From: Pyrodictiaceae archaeon
GTDB lineage: Archaea; Thermoproteota; Thermoprotei_A; Sulfolobales; WAQK01
Direction: 5' to 3'
NCBI GenBank assembly: GCA_015520265.1
Contig: WAQK01000079.1
Coordinates: forward strand, 1 to 43,891
Length of the DNA stretch: 43,891 nt
The stretch's first letter is position 1, and each line of letters starts with the position of its first letter. Made by a program: the position numbers and the translations under genes. Shown piece by piece: positions 17,394 through 25,224 of the stretch. Under the pieces are notes generated by a model, which saw nothing but the letters and a program-made list of their open reading frames with translations, ran no database searches and had not been told where the DNA came from.

Positions 17394-18920
17394 TTGGGTC
17401 CAAGGATCGTTTCGACGAGGGATATGCGGGCCTACGAGATAAACTCGGAGGCCCTGGGTGTACCCACCATAATGCTCATGGAGAACGCCGGCGCCAGCGT
17501 GGCCCGGGTGGTTGAGGGAGAACTGGAAGAGGTTTCAGGCAAACGTATCGCTATTATAGCTGGTAAGGGGGGAAAGGCTGGCGACGGTTTTGTGGCGGCC
17601 CGGCACCTGGCAGCCCTCGGCGCCAAGGTTAGGGTCTACCTTCTTTACCCGCCGGAAACAGTTAAGCATCCAGACGCCTCCCGCAACCTGGATATATTGT
17701 CAAGAACAGGGGATGTGGAGCTTACAAAGTGGCGTGGAAGGCTTAGCGGGAACTTCGACGTAGTGATCGATGCCATGCTGGGCACCGGTACGCGGGGGAT
17801 GCTCAGGGACCCGGTCAAGGGCGCCGTGGAGCAGGCCAACGAGGCGCAAGGACTCAAGGTAGCTATAGACCTGCCCACAGGGGTTGACCCTGATACAGGC
17901 GAGATTCTGGGAACCGCGTTCAGGGCAGACATAACTGTGACCATGCACGCTGCTAAGCCGGGGTTACTCCGCGACGAGGCCCGCGAATACGTGGGCAGAT
18001 TGGTGGTGGCCAATATAGGCATGCCCCCCAGGGCGTGGACTCACGTAGGCCCAGGGGACGTGGCTGCCCGCATCCCACGAAGGCCTAGGAAAACTCACAA
18101 GGGCATGGGCGGCCGGGTACTAGTGATAGGGGGTTCGGCTAGCTACATAGGTGCCCCTTGGCTCTCAGCTCTAGCAGCGCTGGCTGGTGGTGCTGATCTG
18201 GTCTACCTTTACACGCCCCAGCCGGTGGCGCGGCACCGCTTCAGCCCCGAAGTAATTGTTACACCCCTAGAGGGCGACATACTGGAGGAGCGGCATGTAG
18301 ACATGCTGGTCGAGGCAGCTGGCAGAGCCGACGCTATAGTTGTCGGTCCCGGCGTGGGGCTCGCACGAGAGACATTCGCCGCCGTGGCGGAGCTTTTGGT
18401 CAAGCTGGCCAAGCTAGACAAGCCTGTAGTTGTTGACGCCGACGCCCTCAAAGTTGTAGGGCGAGAAAACATCAGGCTTACTCATAAGTTCATCCTCACA
18501 CCCCATTTGGGCGAGGCCTCCCGCCTGCTGGGGGAGGAGATAGAGGACGAACTTGAGCCCCGCGTCGGTGCCGCGGAGAGGATAGCCGAGAAGTATGGGT
18601 CCGTGGTCCTGTTGAAGGGGTGGGTTGACGTAATAGCCGGGGGAGGCAGAGAGGCGAGGCTCAACGAGACCGGGGTACCCGAGATGAGCGTCGGTGGTAC
18701 CGGGGACGTGCTTGCAGGCCTGGCCGCGGCATTTGCATGCAAGACCCTTGACGCCAGGGAGGCTGCTGAAGTTGCAGCATATGTTAACGGGATTGCCGGC
18801 ATGCTGGCCTACAGGAGGGAGGGAGCAGCGATGCCCACAGCCCTCCTCAGGCATATACCCATTGTTCTAAGGGATCCGGTTGCCGCCCATCATGAGGCCC
18901 ACGGTTCGGGAAACGCTTAA
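17394..18920 (+). CDS. nnr: bifunctional NAD(P)HX epimerase and ADP-dependent NAD(P)HX dehydratase
   Basis: This two-domain repair enzyme restores hydrated NAD(P)H, which forms quickly at high temperature. Residues 1-215 match the YjeF N-terminal epimerase (IAIIAGKGGKAGDGFVAARHLAALG and the DAMLGTGTRG loop). From about 220 to the end is the ribokinase-like dehydratase, with GGRVLVIGGSASYIGAP, VVDADALK and the closing GGTGDVLAGLAAAFA motif. The 508-residue length is typical of fused Nnr. A TTG at 17394 is the first start in frame after the promoter. Its stop codon TAA is part of the TATA box of the Alba1 gene that follows. It could also supply metabolite repair needed by the nearby NAD-linked and ferredoxin pathways, but that is only context. 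Confidence 0.93.
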   Translation: MGPRIVSTRDMRAYEINSEALGVPTIMLMENAGASVARVVEGELEEVSGKRIAIIAGKGGKAGDGFVAARHLAALGAKVRVYLLYPPETVKHPDASRNLDILSRTGDVELTKWRGRLSGNFDVVIDAMLGTGTRGMLRDPVKGAVEQANEAQGLKVAIDLPTGVDPDTGEILGTAFRADITVTMHAAKPGLLRDEAREYVGRLVVANIGMPPRAWTHVGPGDVAARIPRRPRKTHKGMGGRVLVIGGSASYIGAPWLSALAALAGGADLVYLYTPQPVARHRFSPEVIVTPLEGDILEERHVDMLVEAAGRADAIVVGPGVGLARETFAAVAELLVKLAKLDKPVVVDADALKVVGRENIRLTHKFILTPHLGEASRLLGEEIEDELEPRVGAAERIAEKYGSVVLLKGWVDVIAGGGREARLNETGVPEMSVGGTGDVLAGLAAAFACKTLDAREAAEVAAYVNGIAGMLAYRREGAAMPTALLRHIPIVLRDPVAAHHEAHGSGNA

Positions 18921-18923
18921 ATA
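18916..18923 (+). promoter_or_regulatory. TATA box of Alba1, overlapping the nnr stop codon
   Basis: CTTAAATA (18916-18923) contains the nnr stop codon TAA at 18918-18920. The predicted start near 18946 gives a leader of about 35 nt holding an AGGTGG ribosome site. Confidence 0.5.
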
Positions 18924-18981
18924 CCATACAAGCTAGCACACTATATCGCTACCAGAAAATCTTAGGCGAGGTAGGTGGAGC

Positions 18982-19272
18982 ATGAGCGCAACTCCAACAA
19001 ACGTGGTACTGGTCGGTAAGAAGCCTGTAATGAACTACGTTCTAGCCACCCTGACCCTGCTGAACCAGGGCGTCAGCGAGGTCGTCGTCAAGGCCAGGGG
19101 CAGGGCCATCAGCAAGGCTGTCGACACCGTCGAGATCGTGAGGAACAGGTTCCTCCCCGGCAAGGTCGACGTTAAGAACATCGCTATCGGCAGCCAGACC
19201 ATCACCAACCCCGACGGCCGGCAGAGCAGGGTCTCGACCATCGAGATAACCATAGTCAAGAAGGAGGAGTAA
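18982..19272 (+). CDS. alba: DNA/RNA-binding protein Alba1
   Basis: The 96-residue protein is a close match to the Sulfolobus type Alba1. It has [22 protein letters not shown] with the Lys pair (about residues 15-16) whose acetylation tunes DNA binding in that family, then [24 protein letters not shown]. It dimerises and coats DNA and RNA. ATG 18982 is preceded by AGGTGGAGC at the right distance. The gene has its own strong promoter. Two unknown small genes follow (19286 and 19605), the first only 13 bp away. Together with the Alba2-type gene and reverse gyrase this forms a chromatin gene neighbourhood. Confidence 0.96.
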   Translation: MSATPTNVVLVGKKPVMNYVLATLTLLNQGVSEVVVKARGRAISKAVDTVEIVRNRFLPGKVDVKNIAIGSQTITNPDGRQSRVSTIEITIVKKEE

Positions 19273-19285
19273 CGCGCCCGCCAGG

Positions 19286-19567
19286 GTGACTAGAGTAAAC
19301 GCCAATGAGGGTTTTTCCCGGCAACTCCTCTCCAAACTAATTCTAACCACGTGTACGTACCTCGGCATGTCAGAGGACTTCCTAGAAACAGGTCTAGGTA
19401 GACTGGTTGAGGACGCTAGCAAGGCCCTAGCTATGAGCCGCCCCCTAGACTCGCCTCCCTCCATACTTGTCGCTGCCATGATCGATGGGATGCCGGGTGA
19501 AACCCTGGCTACCGTTATGGTCGTGTGCGACGAGTATGCCAGGACTGTTCTCTCCGGGAAAACTTAA
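19286..19567 (+). CDS. hypothetical protein downstream of Alba1
   Basis: The 93-residue protein is helical, mildly acidic and has no recognised motif. It begins with a GTG at 19286 (weak upstream site GCCAGG), 13 bp after the alba stop, and is probably made from the Alba1 transcript. Its stop TAA lies inside the TATA-like CTTAAAG box that likely drives the next gene. No signal peptide or membrane span is present. Confidence 0.55.
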   Translation: MTRVNANEGFSRQLLSKLILTTCTYLGMSEDFLETGLGRLVEDASKALAMSRPLDSPPSILVAAMIDGMPGETLATVMVVCDEYARTVLSGKT

Positions 19568-19569
19568 AG
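19563..19569 (+). promoter_or_regulatory. TATA box of the gene at 19605, on a stop codon
   Basis: CTTAAAG at 19563-19569 contains the stop TAA (19565-19567) of the gene before it. A start about 26 nt downstream gives a leader of about 15 nt with AGGTG before the ATG at 19605. Confidence 0.45.
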
Positions 19570-19604
19570 ATAGCGGGCCATTCTATACCGCTAGGTGCAC
19601 AGGG

Positions 19605-19922
19605 ATGGGCGAGAAGAAGATAGCCATATTCGAGGGAGAAGCCAGGGTAGGCCAGGTTCTAGGCACCATGTCGCAGATACAGCTCAAGCCGGAGGATTTC
19701 AGCAGTCCTATAGCGCTTCAGATGGCCATAACCAGGATCTACGAGGCAGTCATGAAGACGATGGAGGAGGGCTTCAAGAAGAAGTACATAGCAGAGGTTA
19801 GGTTCCAAGACTCCATGGGCAACACCGTGGTGTTTGCCGTGGATCTCGGGGAAAGCCCGCCGCCCTTCTCTAGGGACAAGGTAAAGGCTAGAGTGATGGT
19901 GGAGATCTACGAGGAGGAGTAG
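19605..19922 (+). CDS. hypothetical protein, 105 residues
   Basis: The protein has a compact alpha/beta look, with a long amphipathic helix (LQMAITRIYEAVMKTMEEGF) and two strands after it (IAEVRFQD and TVVFAVDLGE). No family is recognised. The ATG at 19605 is chosen because AGGTG sits 7 nt upstream; the reading frame is open further upstream, but that part overlaps the previous gene in another frame and is compositionally odd. It lies tail to tail with the next gene, overlapping by 16 bp. Confidence 0.6.
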   Translation: MGEKKIAIFEGEARVGQVLGTMSQIQLKPEDFSSPIALQMAITRIYEAVMKTMEEGFKKKYIAEVRFQDSMGNTVVFAVDLGESPPPFSRDKVKARVMVEIYEEE

Positions 19923-20194
19923 GCGCCCCGCCTCCTTTTCCTGGCTTCAAGGTAGGCGTCCAGATACCTGTCGAGCACCTCCTCTAGGCACGCAACCCTA
20001 TAGTCGACGGCGTTCTTCCTATATAGGAATCCGAGGTGTGTGAGCCGGCGGATAAGGGAGACTGAGACCTTTTTGCCGAAGTAAGGCTCGAGGCGGTCCA
20101 GCAGCTCGCCTAGGTTCAAGTCTCTGCTACAGCCAAAGCTCCTGTACAGCAGGTAGTATGCAAGGAACTCCCGCTTTTTGGGCCATCTCCTCAA
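19907..20194 (-). CDS. hypothetical small basic protein, possible winged helix
   Basis: The 95-residue protein is basic and helix-rich: LGELLDRLEPYFGKKVSVSLIRRLTHLGFLYRKNAVDYRV reads like helix-turn-helix then wing. This suggests a nucleic-acid-binding role but no family is recognised. It starts with a TTG at 20194, preceded by GGGTGGGG about 5 nt upstream. The gene is transcribed away from the candidate C/D sRNA at 20216-20280, which lies upstream on the same strand. Confidence 0.55.
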   Translation of the reverse strand: MRRWPKKREFLAYYLLYRSFGCSRDLNLGELLDRLEPYFGKKVSVSLIRRLTHLGFLYRKNAVDYRVACLEEVLDRYLDAYLEARKRRRGAYSSS

Positions 20195-20215
20195 CGTTTC
20201 CCCACCCCTATACTC

Positions 20216-20280
20216 GGCCTCAGCTTAGCCTGGCAGCTCATCGCCGAAAGGCTCGCTCCTTACAAGGCTCATCACTCACA
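20216..20280 (-). ncRNA. candidate C/D-box sRNA
   Basis: On the minus strand a C box GTGATGA (20275-20269), a C' box GCGATGA (20244-20238) and a D box CTGA (20223-20220) are spaced like an archaeal C/D sRNA. The D guide is 14 nt. A TTTTAGG element centred near 20309 is about 34 nt upstream of the C box. The guide is complementary over 13 nt to the common archaeal tRNA D-arm sequence CTTAGCCTGGCAG. No D' box is clear. The same sequence could instead be a tRNA-like fragment read on the plus strand. Confidence 0.35.
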
Positions 20281-20366
20281 GCCCAGGGAATAAGTGAGGC
20301 TCCAACCTAAAACAGATTATTGTTGGATAATAAGATTGGAACCAGGCCCGCCCGGAGGTTGCCGCC

Positions 20367-21098
20367 TTGCCAAGAATACCTTCCGGCTACAGGGTAGCGT
20401 TCTTCGAGGACGCGTTGAGAAGGGGTGCCGAAGGAGTCCTCGACCACTACAAGACGCTCGTCCGCCTCTCCCTGGAGGAAGGGTGCAGGGTCCTCTTGAT
20501 AGAGGAACCCGTCAGGATCGTTACATGGTTTAGGGGAAGGAGGATTTCACGTATAGCGGGTGCGATGAGCTTCGCCCATAACTGCGGGGATCTGGGGTGG
20601 CCGGTCCTGGAGGACGCCTGGGCCCAGGCCTCCACACCCCTGCCTGGCTACTGTCCAGGAGCCGCCGAGTGGGACGAGTTCTCAGAGCTAGGCATACCAT
20701 CGGCCGGTGGCTGTAGAGTGGAGAAAGCGGTCAGCCTTAAGACTAGTAGGGATTGCGGGATCCTCATTCTCGAGGGACAGGCCTTGCGGAAGGTCGGCGG
20801 CCTTACTAGGTCAGAGGACCCCTTAAACCCTGCAGTCCAAGGACTGGTAGGGGTCCGGATCGAGGCCGAGGTCGTGGAGGTAGAGGTCCCACAGATATGG
20901 GTCACGCTTCTCAGTGTGGGGGAAGCCCCTCTGCTTGTCGCGGAGCCCCGCGGACGGGTCTACGCGCTGCTGGGCAGAATACTTGACGACCAGTACTTCA
21001 AGCTGCTCAGATACAATCTAGCCATAAACATGTGTAGGAGGGATAAGTGTGGCTCGGAGTGTGAAGAACTTCATGGAGGAGAAGTGGAGGAGGCTTAG
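20367..21098 (+). CDS. hypothetical protein coupled to taw3
   Basis: The 243-residue protein is not recognised. It has scattered cysteines, including a C-terminal group CRRDKCGSEC that could bind metal. It has no membrane span and a mixed alpha/beta look. The TTG at 20367 is preceded by GGAGG at about 8 nt. Its last 50 nt overlap the start of the Taw3 gene in another frame, so the two are probably translated together. A link to tRNA wyosine formation is only suggested by this overlap. Confidence 0.6.
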   Translation: MPRIPSGYRVAFFEDALRRGAEGVLDHYKTLVRLSLEEGCRVLLIEEPVRIVTWFRGRRISRIAGAMSFAHNCGDLGWPVLEDAWAQASTPLPGYCPGAAEWDEFSELGIPSAGGCRVEKAVSLKTSRDCGILILEGQALRKVGGLTRSEDPLNPAVQGLVGVRIEAEVVEVEVPQIWVTLLSVGEAPLLVAEPRGRVYALLGRILDDQYFKLLRYNLAINMCRRDKCGSECEELHGGEVEEA

Positions 21099-21660
21099 CC
21101 GCCTCAGGCGGGACGTGGAGAGGGGGCTCGTCGACGAGGAGATGATTCCGGTAATAGAGCTTGTCAATCAAAGGCTCGAGTACTGCTACACTACTAGTTC
21201 CTGTAGCGGGAGGATAGTCGTCATCGAGGCTCCTGAGCCAGGCGATAAGCCCGGTGCAAGGATCCTGGGCAAGTGGCACAGAAGAGTGGAGGCCCAGGAG
21301 GTAGCCGAGGCGCTAAAGAGAGCCTCCTCCAAGAGGCTGGTATGGGCCTCGGCGCAGGGCCCATTACTCCACGTGGCCTGCCTGGAAAAGGAGGATGCAA
21401 GAACCATCCTGAGGGCCGGGCACCTAGCTGGCTTCAAATATTCCTGTATCCACGTGGCCTACGGTGAGCGCTGGATAGTGGAACTCAGAAGCGCTGAACG
21501 CATAGACATCCCGGTTTATTTCAGGGGTAGGAGAGTGATGGAAGACTCCTCGTTGCTGGCCGAAATACTCAACTACTATCTGGGCCTAGGCAAGGTGAGG
21601 ATACCTAGGCTGGTGAGGGCGCTCGCAGCGGTGCTACCGGAGGCTGTAGATCAGAAATAA
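21049..21660 (+). CDS. taw3: tRNA wybutosine-synthesizing protein Taw3 (TYW3 family methyltransferase)
   Basis: Taw3 methylates N4 of the wyosine derivative at position 37 of tRNA-Phe, using S-adenosylmethionine. The family hallmark YYTTSSCSGRI-like segment is seen here as YCYTTSSCSGRIVVIE (about residues 45-60). Downstream are LGKWHRRV, LLHVACLEKEDAR and GFKYSCIHV, the usual Taw3 blocks. The 203-residue length fits. The GTG at 21049 is preceded by GGAGGG; a later ATG at 21073 is possible. The gene overlaps the unknown upstream gene by 50 nt. Its stop TAA is part of the AAATAAAAA box that precedes a candidate C/D sRNA. Confidence 0.9.
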   Translation: MARSVKNFMEEKWRRLSRLRRDVERGLVDEEMIPVIELVNQRLEYCYTTSSCSGRIVVIEAPEPGDKPGARILGKWHRRVEAQEVAEALKRASSKRLVWASAQGPLLHVACLEKEDARTILRAGHLAGFKYSCIHVAYGERWIVELRSAERIDIPVYFRGRRVMEDSSLLAEILNYYLGLGKVRIPRLVRALAAVLPEAVDQK

Positions 21661-21664
21661 AAAC
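21655..21664 (+). promoter_or_regulatory. AT-rich box before the candidate sRNA
   Basis: AAATAAAAAC at 21655-21664 overlaps the taw3 stop codon. Its centre near 21660 is 26-27 nt before the C box at 21687. It is less canonical than the other TATA boxes listed. Confidence 0.35.
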
Positions 21665-21683
21665 GACTGACCCACAAGCCAAC

Positions 21684-21740
21684 AGTGGGATGAAGAGTCG
21701 AGCGGGCTGATACGTGATGTGCACCGACCTCACCGACCAG
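21684..21740 (+). ncRNA. candidate C/D-box sRNA
   Basis: The arrangement is C box GGGATGA (21687-21693), 13 nt, D' box CTGA (21707-21710), 3 nt, C' box GTGATGT (21714-21720), 12 nt, then CCGA (21733-21736) in the D-box place. These spacings closely match archaeal double-guide sRNAs. The deviations are a G at C-box position 2 and CCGA in place of CTGA at D. An AT-rich box sits about 26 nt upstream of the C box. The region lies between taw3 and sucC. Confidence 0.45.
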
Positions 21741-21808
21741 GTAGAGCAAACAGTTTTTACCCGATTCTATACCTTTGAGCAATGCAAAATACCGGAGGAG
21801 ACCCAGCC

Positions 21809-22981
21809 GTGAAGCTCTACGAGTATGAAGGCAAACAGCTGTTCCAGAAGTATGGAATACCCGTGCCGCCGGGGATAGTGGCGTCAACCGTTGAGGAGGC
21901 AGTGGCGGCCGCCGAGAAACTCGGGACACCCGTAGTCCTCAAGGCTCAAGTCCTCGTGGGCGGGAGGGGTAAGGCTGGAGGCATAGTCAAGGCCGATGCC
22001 CTCAACGAGGTCCGGGAGAAGGCCAGCAAACTTCTGGGCTCGGAGATCAGGGGCGTACCCGTACATAAACTGTTAGTCGAGAAGGCGGTCACTATAGAAA
22101 AAGAACTCTATCTCTCGATAACCATGGATAGGGTCTCCGCAAGACCGATAATCCTGGCCTCAGCCATGGGTGGAGTAGACATAGAGGAAATAGCCAGGGA
22201 GCACCCTGAGGCCATCGTTAGGCGCCCGGTAGACCCGTTGCTAGGCCTCAAGGGATATGAGGCCCGCATAATAGCCTACAAGCTAGGGATACCTAAGGAG
22301 CACCTCTCGACCTTCGCCAAGCTCCTCCAAGGGCTTTACAGGCTTTTCACAGACTATGACGCGGAGCTGGCCGAGATAAACCCTCTAGCTATAACGGATC
22401 AGGGGCTACTGGCCCTGGACTCTAAGGTCATAGTGGATGACAACTCCCTCTACAGGCACAGCGACCTCCTTACCGGTGAGTCGAGGGCAGAGCGTGGAGA
22501 GATGACCGAGTACGAGGAGAAGGCAGCAGAGCTAGGACTAGCCTATGTGGAGTTGGACGGCAATATAGGAATAATAGGCAACGGGGCAGGCCTCACTATG
22601 GCCACCATGGACATGGTCTCATATTATGGCGGCAAGCCGGCCGACTTCCTAGACCTAGGAGGCGCCGCCAGCCATGAGCGCGTGTACAAGGCGACGAAGT
22701 TTCTCATGGAGCACCCCCGGGTGGACGTCCTCTTCATAAACATATTCGGTGGCATCACTAGGTGCGACGAGGTAGCTAAGGGAATAGTAGAGGCTGTGAA
22801 GGAGGTAGGTGCCAAGAAGCCCATGGTGGTGAAGCTCGTAGGCACCAATGAGGAGATCGGCTGGAAGATCCTCGAGGAAGTTGGGATAAAAGTTTTCAAA
22901 GACATGGAGGCGGCCGCCCAGCTGGCCGTCAAACTCGCATCCGAGAAGAGGGGGGTGAGCCGGGATGGTCATACTGGTTGA
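21809..22981 (+). CDS. sucC: succinate--CoA ligase, beta subunit
   Basis: SucC is the ATP-grasp subunit that, with SucD, interconverts succinyl-CoA and succinate with nucleotide phosphorylation. The N-terminus [20 protein letters not shown] is the family hallmark. [17 protein letters not shown] follows, and later blocks include LAEINPLAI and [18 protein letters not shown] choose the GTG at 21809, giving 390 residues as in the family, because GGAGGAG lies about 9 nt upstream and conserved sequence begins there. An ATG at 21782 would add nine extra residues. Its end overlaps sucD by 17 bp. Confidence 0.95.
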   Translation: MKLYEYEGKQLFQKYGIPVPPGIVASTVEEAVAAAEKLGTPVVLKAQVLVGGRGKAGGIVKADALNEVREKASKLLGSEIRGVPVHKLLVEKAVTIEKELYLSITMDRVSARPIILASAMGGVDIEEIAREHPEAIVRRPVDPLLGLKGYEARIIAYKLGIPKEHLSTFAKLLQGLYRLFTDYDAELAEINPLAITDQGLLALDSKVIVDDNSLYRHSDLLTGESRAERGEMTEYEEKAAELGLAYVELDGNIGIIGNGAGLTMATMDMVSYYGGKPADFLDLGGAASHERVYKATKFLMEHPRVDVLFINIFGGITRCDEVAKGIVEAVKEVGAKKPMVVKLVGTNEEIGWKILEEVGIKVFKDMEAAAQLAVKLASEKRGVSRDGHTG

Positions 22982-23846
22982 TGAAAACACCAAGGTAATA
23001 GTGCAGGGCATAACCGGGAGGCAGGGCAGCTTCCACACTAAGCTCATGCTCGAATACGGCACCAAGATAGTCGCTGGCGTCACACCGGGTAAGGGCGGGA
23101 TAGACGTCCATGGCGTCCCGGTCTACAATACTGTAGAGGAGGCTGTGGCGGAGCACCCTGACGCCAACACCTCGATAATCTTCGTTCCAGCCAGGTTCGC
23201 CGCCGACGCGGTCTACGAGGCCGTGGATGCGGGCCTCAAGCTAGTGGTTGTGATCACGGAACACATACCGGTCCATGACACGATGAGGTTCGTCAACTAC
23301 GCTAGGATCAAGGGTGCCCGTGTCGTGGGCCCCAATGGTCCTGGCGTCATAAGCCCAGGCAAGAGCAAGGTAGGAATAATGCCAGGCAACGCGTTCAGAC
23401 CCGGCAAGATAGGAATAGTCTCTAGGAGCGGCACCCTCACCTACGAGATCTCCTCCGCGCTCAGCAGAGCTGGCTACGGCCAGAGCACAGCCGTGGGCGT
23501 GGGTGGGGACCCCATAGTGGGCACCAACCCCATCGAGGTCGTCAAGATGTTTGAGAAGGACGAGGACACGGACCTAATAGTGCTGATAGGCGAGATAGGA
23601 GGCGACATCGAGGAAAGAGTGGCTGCCATGGTTGCTAAGGGCGAGATAACCAAGCCCATGGTGGGCTACATAGTCGGCCGCACTGCACCCCCGGGCAAGA
23701 GGATGGGCCACGCTGGCGCCATAATATCCATGGGTACAGGGAGGGCTGAGGACAAGGTCAGGGCCCTCGAGGAGGCCGGGGTACCCGTGGCGGAGACGCC
23801 ATCGCAGCTGGTGTCTCTAGTCAAGAAGATGCTTGAGGGCAGGTAA
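22965..23846 (+). CDS. sucD: succinate--CoA ligase, alpha subunit
   Basis: This 293-residue subunit binds CoA and carries the phosphorylated histidine. Seen are the N-terminal CoA-binding Rossmann motif [15 protein letters not shown], the loop [10 protein letters not shown] with [12 protein letters not shown], and the active-site histidine in [11 protein letters not shown] (about residue 250). The gene overlaps sucC by 17 bp and is followed by korD two bases later, so it is in the same operon. The ATG is preceded by a G-rich GGGGGGTGAG site. Confidence 0.96.
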   Translation: MVILVDENTKVIVQGITGRQGSFHTKLMLEYGTKIVAGVTPGKGGIDVHGVPVYNTVEEAVAEHPDANTSIIFVPARFAADAVYEAVDAGLKLVVVITEHIPVHDTMRFVNYARIKGARVVGPNGPGVISPGKSKVGIMPGNAFRPGKIGIVSRSGTLTYEISSALSRAGYGQSTAVGVGGDPIVGTNPIEVVKMFEKDEDTDLIVLIGEIGGDIEERVAAMVAKGEITKPMVGYIVGRTAPPGKRMGHAGAIISMGTGRAEDKVRALEEAGVPVAETPSQLVSLVKKMLEGR

Positions 23847-23848
23847 AC

Positions 23849-24106
23849 GTGCCAGCTAGGCGGTTCATAGTCACCGTTGTCGCTGACAGGTGCAAGGAGT
23901 GCGGCATATGCATAGCCCTGTGCCCTAAGAACGTGTTGGAGAAAGGGAACAAGCTGAACTGGAAAGGCTTCCACTATACGGTACCAGCTAGGCCCGAGCA
24001 GTGCATAGGGTGCAGACTCTGCGAGTACAACTGCCCCGACTTCGCGATTTTCGTGGTAGAAGCCGAAGCAGCAAAGGGTGAGACAGTATGGGCGAGGCAA
24101 GCCTAG
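23849..24106 (+). CDS. korD: 2-oxoglutarate:ferredoxin oxidoreductase, delta (ferredoxin) subunit
   Basis: The 85-residue protein is a two-cluster ferredoxin: Cys15, 18, 21, 25 (CKECGICIALCP) and Cys52, 55, 58, 62 (CIGCRLCEYNCP). It passes electrons from the oxidoreductase to ferredoxin. Its GTG start at 23849 is two bases after the sucD stop. Its last 19 bp overlap korA, so it is translationally coupled. The order D-A-B-C following sucCD is the classical arrangement for the 2-oxoglutarate enzyme. Confidence 0.92.
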   Translation: MPARRFIVTVVADRCKECGICIALCPKNVLEKGNKLNWKGFHYTVPARPEQCIGCRLCEYNCPDFAIFVVEAEAAKGETVWARQA

Positions 24107-25224
24107 GGTTTCTTAACGCCAACCAGGCTGCAGCCGAGGGAGCGATAACTGCTGGCCTTAAGTTCTTCGCGGGCTACCCCATAACCCCGGCTAGCGACCT
24201 CTTCGAGTATCTGGCTAAGAAGTTGCCCAAGTACGGCGGCGTCGTGGTTCAGTCAGAAGACGAGATCGCTGCCATCAACGCGATAATAGGGGCCTCCTGG
24301 GCCGGGGCCAAGGCCATGACCGCCACCAGCGGCCCGGGCTTCAGCCTCATGGCTGAGAGCATAGGCTTCGCCGCCATGACCGAGACACCGATAGTTATAA
24401 TCCAGAATATGAGGGCCGGGCCCAGCACGGGCGTAGCGACCGCTACTGGGCAGGGCGAGGTTATGCAGAGCAGATGGGTGTCCCACGGCCACTACGGGAT
24501 AGTGGTTCTGACCCCATTCAGCTCTCAGGAGGCATACGACCTCACCATAAAGGCGTTCAACATAGCCGAAAGACTCAGGGTTCCAGTAGTGGTACTTATG
24601 GACTATGTACTCGTCCACACTAGGGAGAGGGTTGTGCTGAAGAAACCCCCTGAGGTGGAGGTACTGGAGAGGAAGAAGCCAACGAAGCCTCCGGGCGAGT
24701 ATAGGCCCTACGAGCCCGACCCTGAGGACCTAGTGCCGCCTATGGCTAACTATGGTGAGGGGTACGCTGTGCTTGTCGAGTCCATGGCCCACGATGAAAG
24801 GGGCTACTATGCGCCGGTCGATGACGTCTACGAGAGGCTGGTTAAACGCCTTGTCGACAAGATAGAGGTGAATAGGCACATGGTGGTTGAAAGCGCCACC
24901 TACCACACTGACGACGCAGAGGTTCTCTTCGTAGCCTTCGGCTCTGTAGCTAGGTCTGTTATGTCCGTGGTTAAGGAGGCGCGGATGGAGGGCAAAAAGT
25001 ACGGGCTCTTCAGACCCATATCCCTATGGCCCATGGACGAGAAGGGCCTGAGAAAGGCGGCCGAGAACGCTGAACAAGTGATCGTTGTGGAGATGAACTA
25101 CGGCCAGCTGGTAAGGGAGGTGGAGCGTATAGTCCGGGATAAGCCTGTCCACCTGGTCCCCCTCCTGAAGCTGGACCTTCCAACCCCCGAAGAGATAGTG
25201 GAGGCGGCTAGGAGATGGCTGTAA
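24088..25224 (+). CDS. korA: 2-oxoglutarate:ferredoxin oxidoreductase, alpha subunit
   Basis: The alpha subunit (378 residues) helps bind 2-oxoglutarate, thiamine diphosphate and CoA. It starts FLNANQAAAEGAITAGLKFFAGYPITPAS-like, with the family YPITP motif. Further blocks are EDEIAAINAIIGASWAGAKAMTATSGPGFSLM and GPSTGVATATGQGEVMQSRWVSHG. Its length lacks the fused gamma domain, in agreement with a separate korC. It overlaps korD by 19 bp and korB by 10 bp. Placement next to sucCD indicates 2-oxoglutarate rather than pyruvate as substrate, an inference from context. Confidence 0.93.
   Translation: MGEASLGFLNANQAAAEGAITAGLKFFAGYPITPASDLFEYLAKKLPKYGGVVVQSEDEIAAINAIIGASWAGAKAMTATSGPGFSLMAESIGFAAMTETPIVIIQNMRAGPSTGVATATGQGEVMQSRWVSHGHYGIVVLTPFSSQEAYDLTIKAFNIAERLRVPVVVLMDYVLVHTRERVVLKKPPEVEVLERKKPTKPPGEYRPYEPDPEDLVPPMANYGEGYAVLVESMAHDERGYYAPVDDVYERLVKRLVDKIEVNRHMVVESATYHTDDAEVLFVAFGSVARSVMSVVKEARMEGKKYGLFRPISLWPMDEKGLRKAAENAEQVIVVEMNYGQLVREVERIVRDKPVHLVPLLKLDLPTPEEIVEAARRWL

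Noticed and set aside
20216-20280. A tRNA gene on the plus strand
   Set aside because: A D-arm-like stretch is present, but no T-arm consensus or acceptor stem could be found around it.
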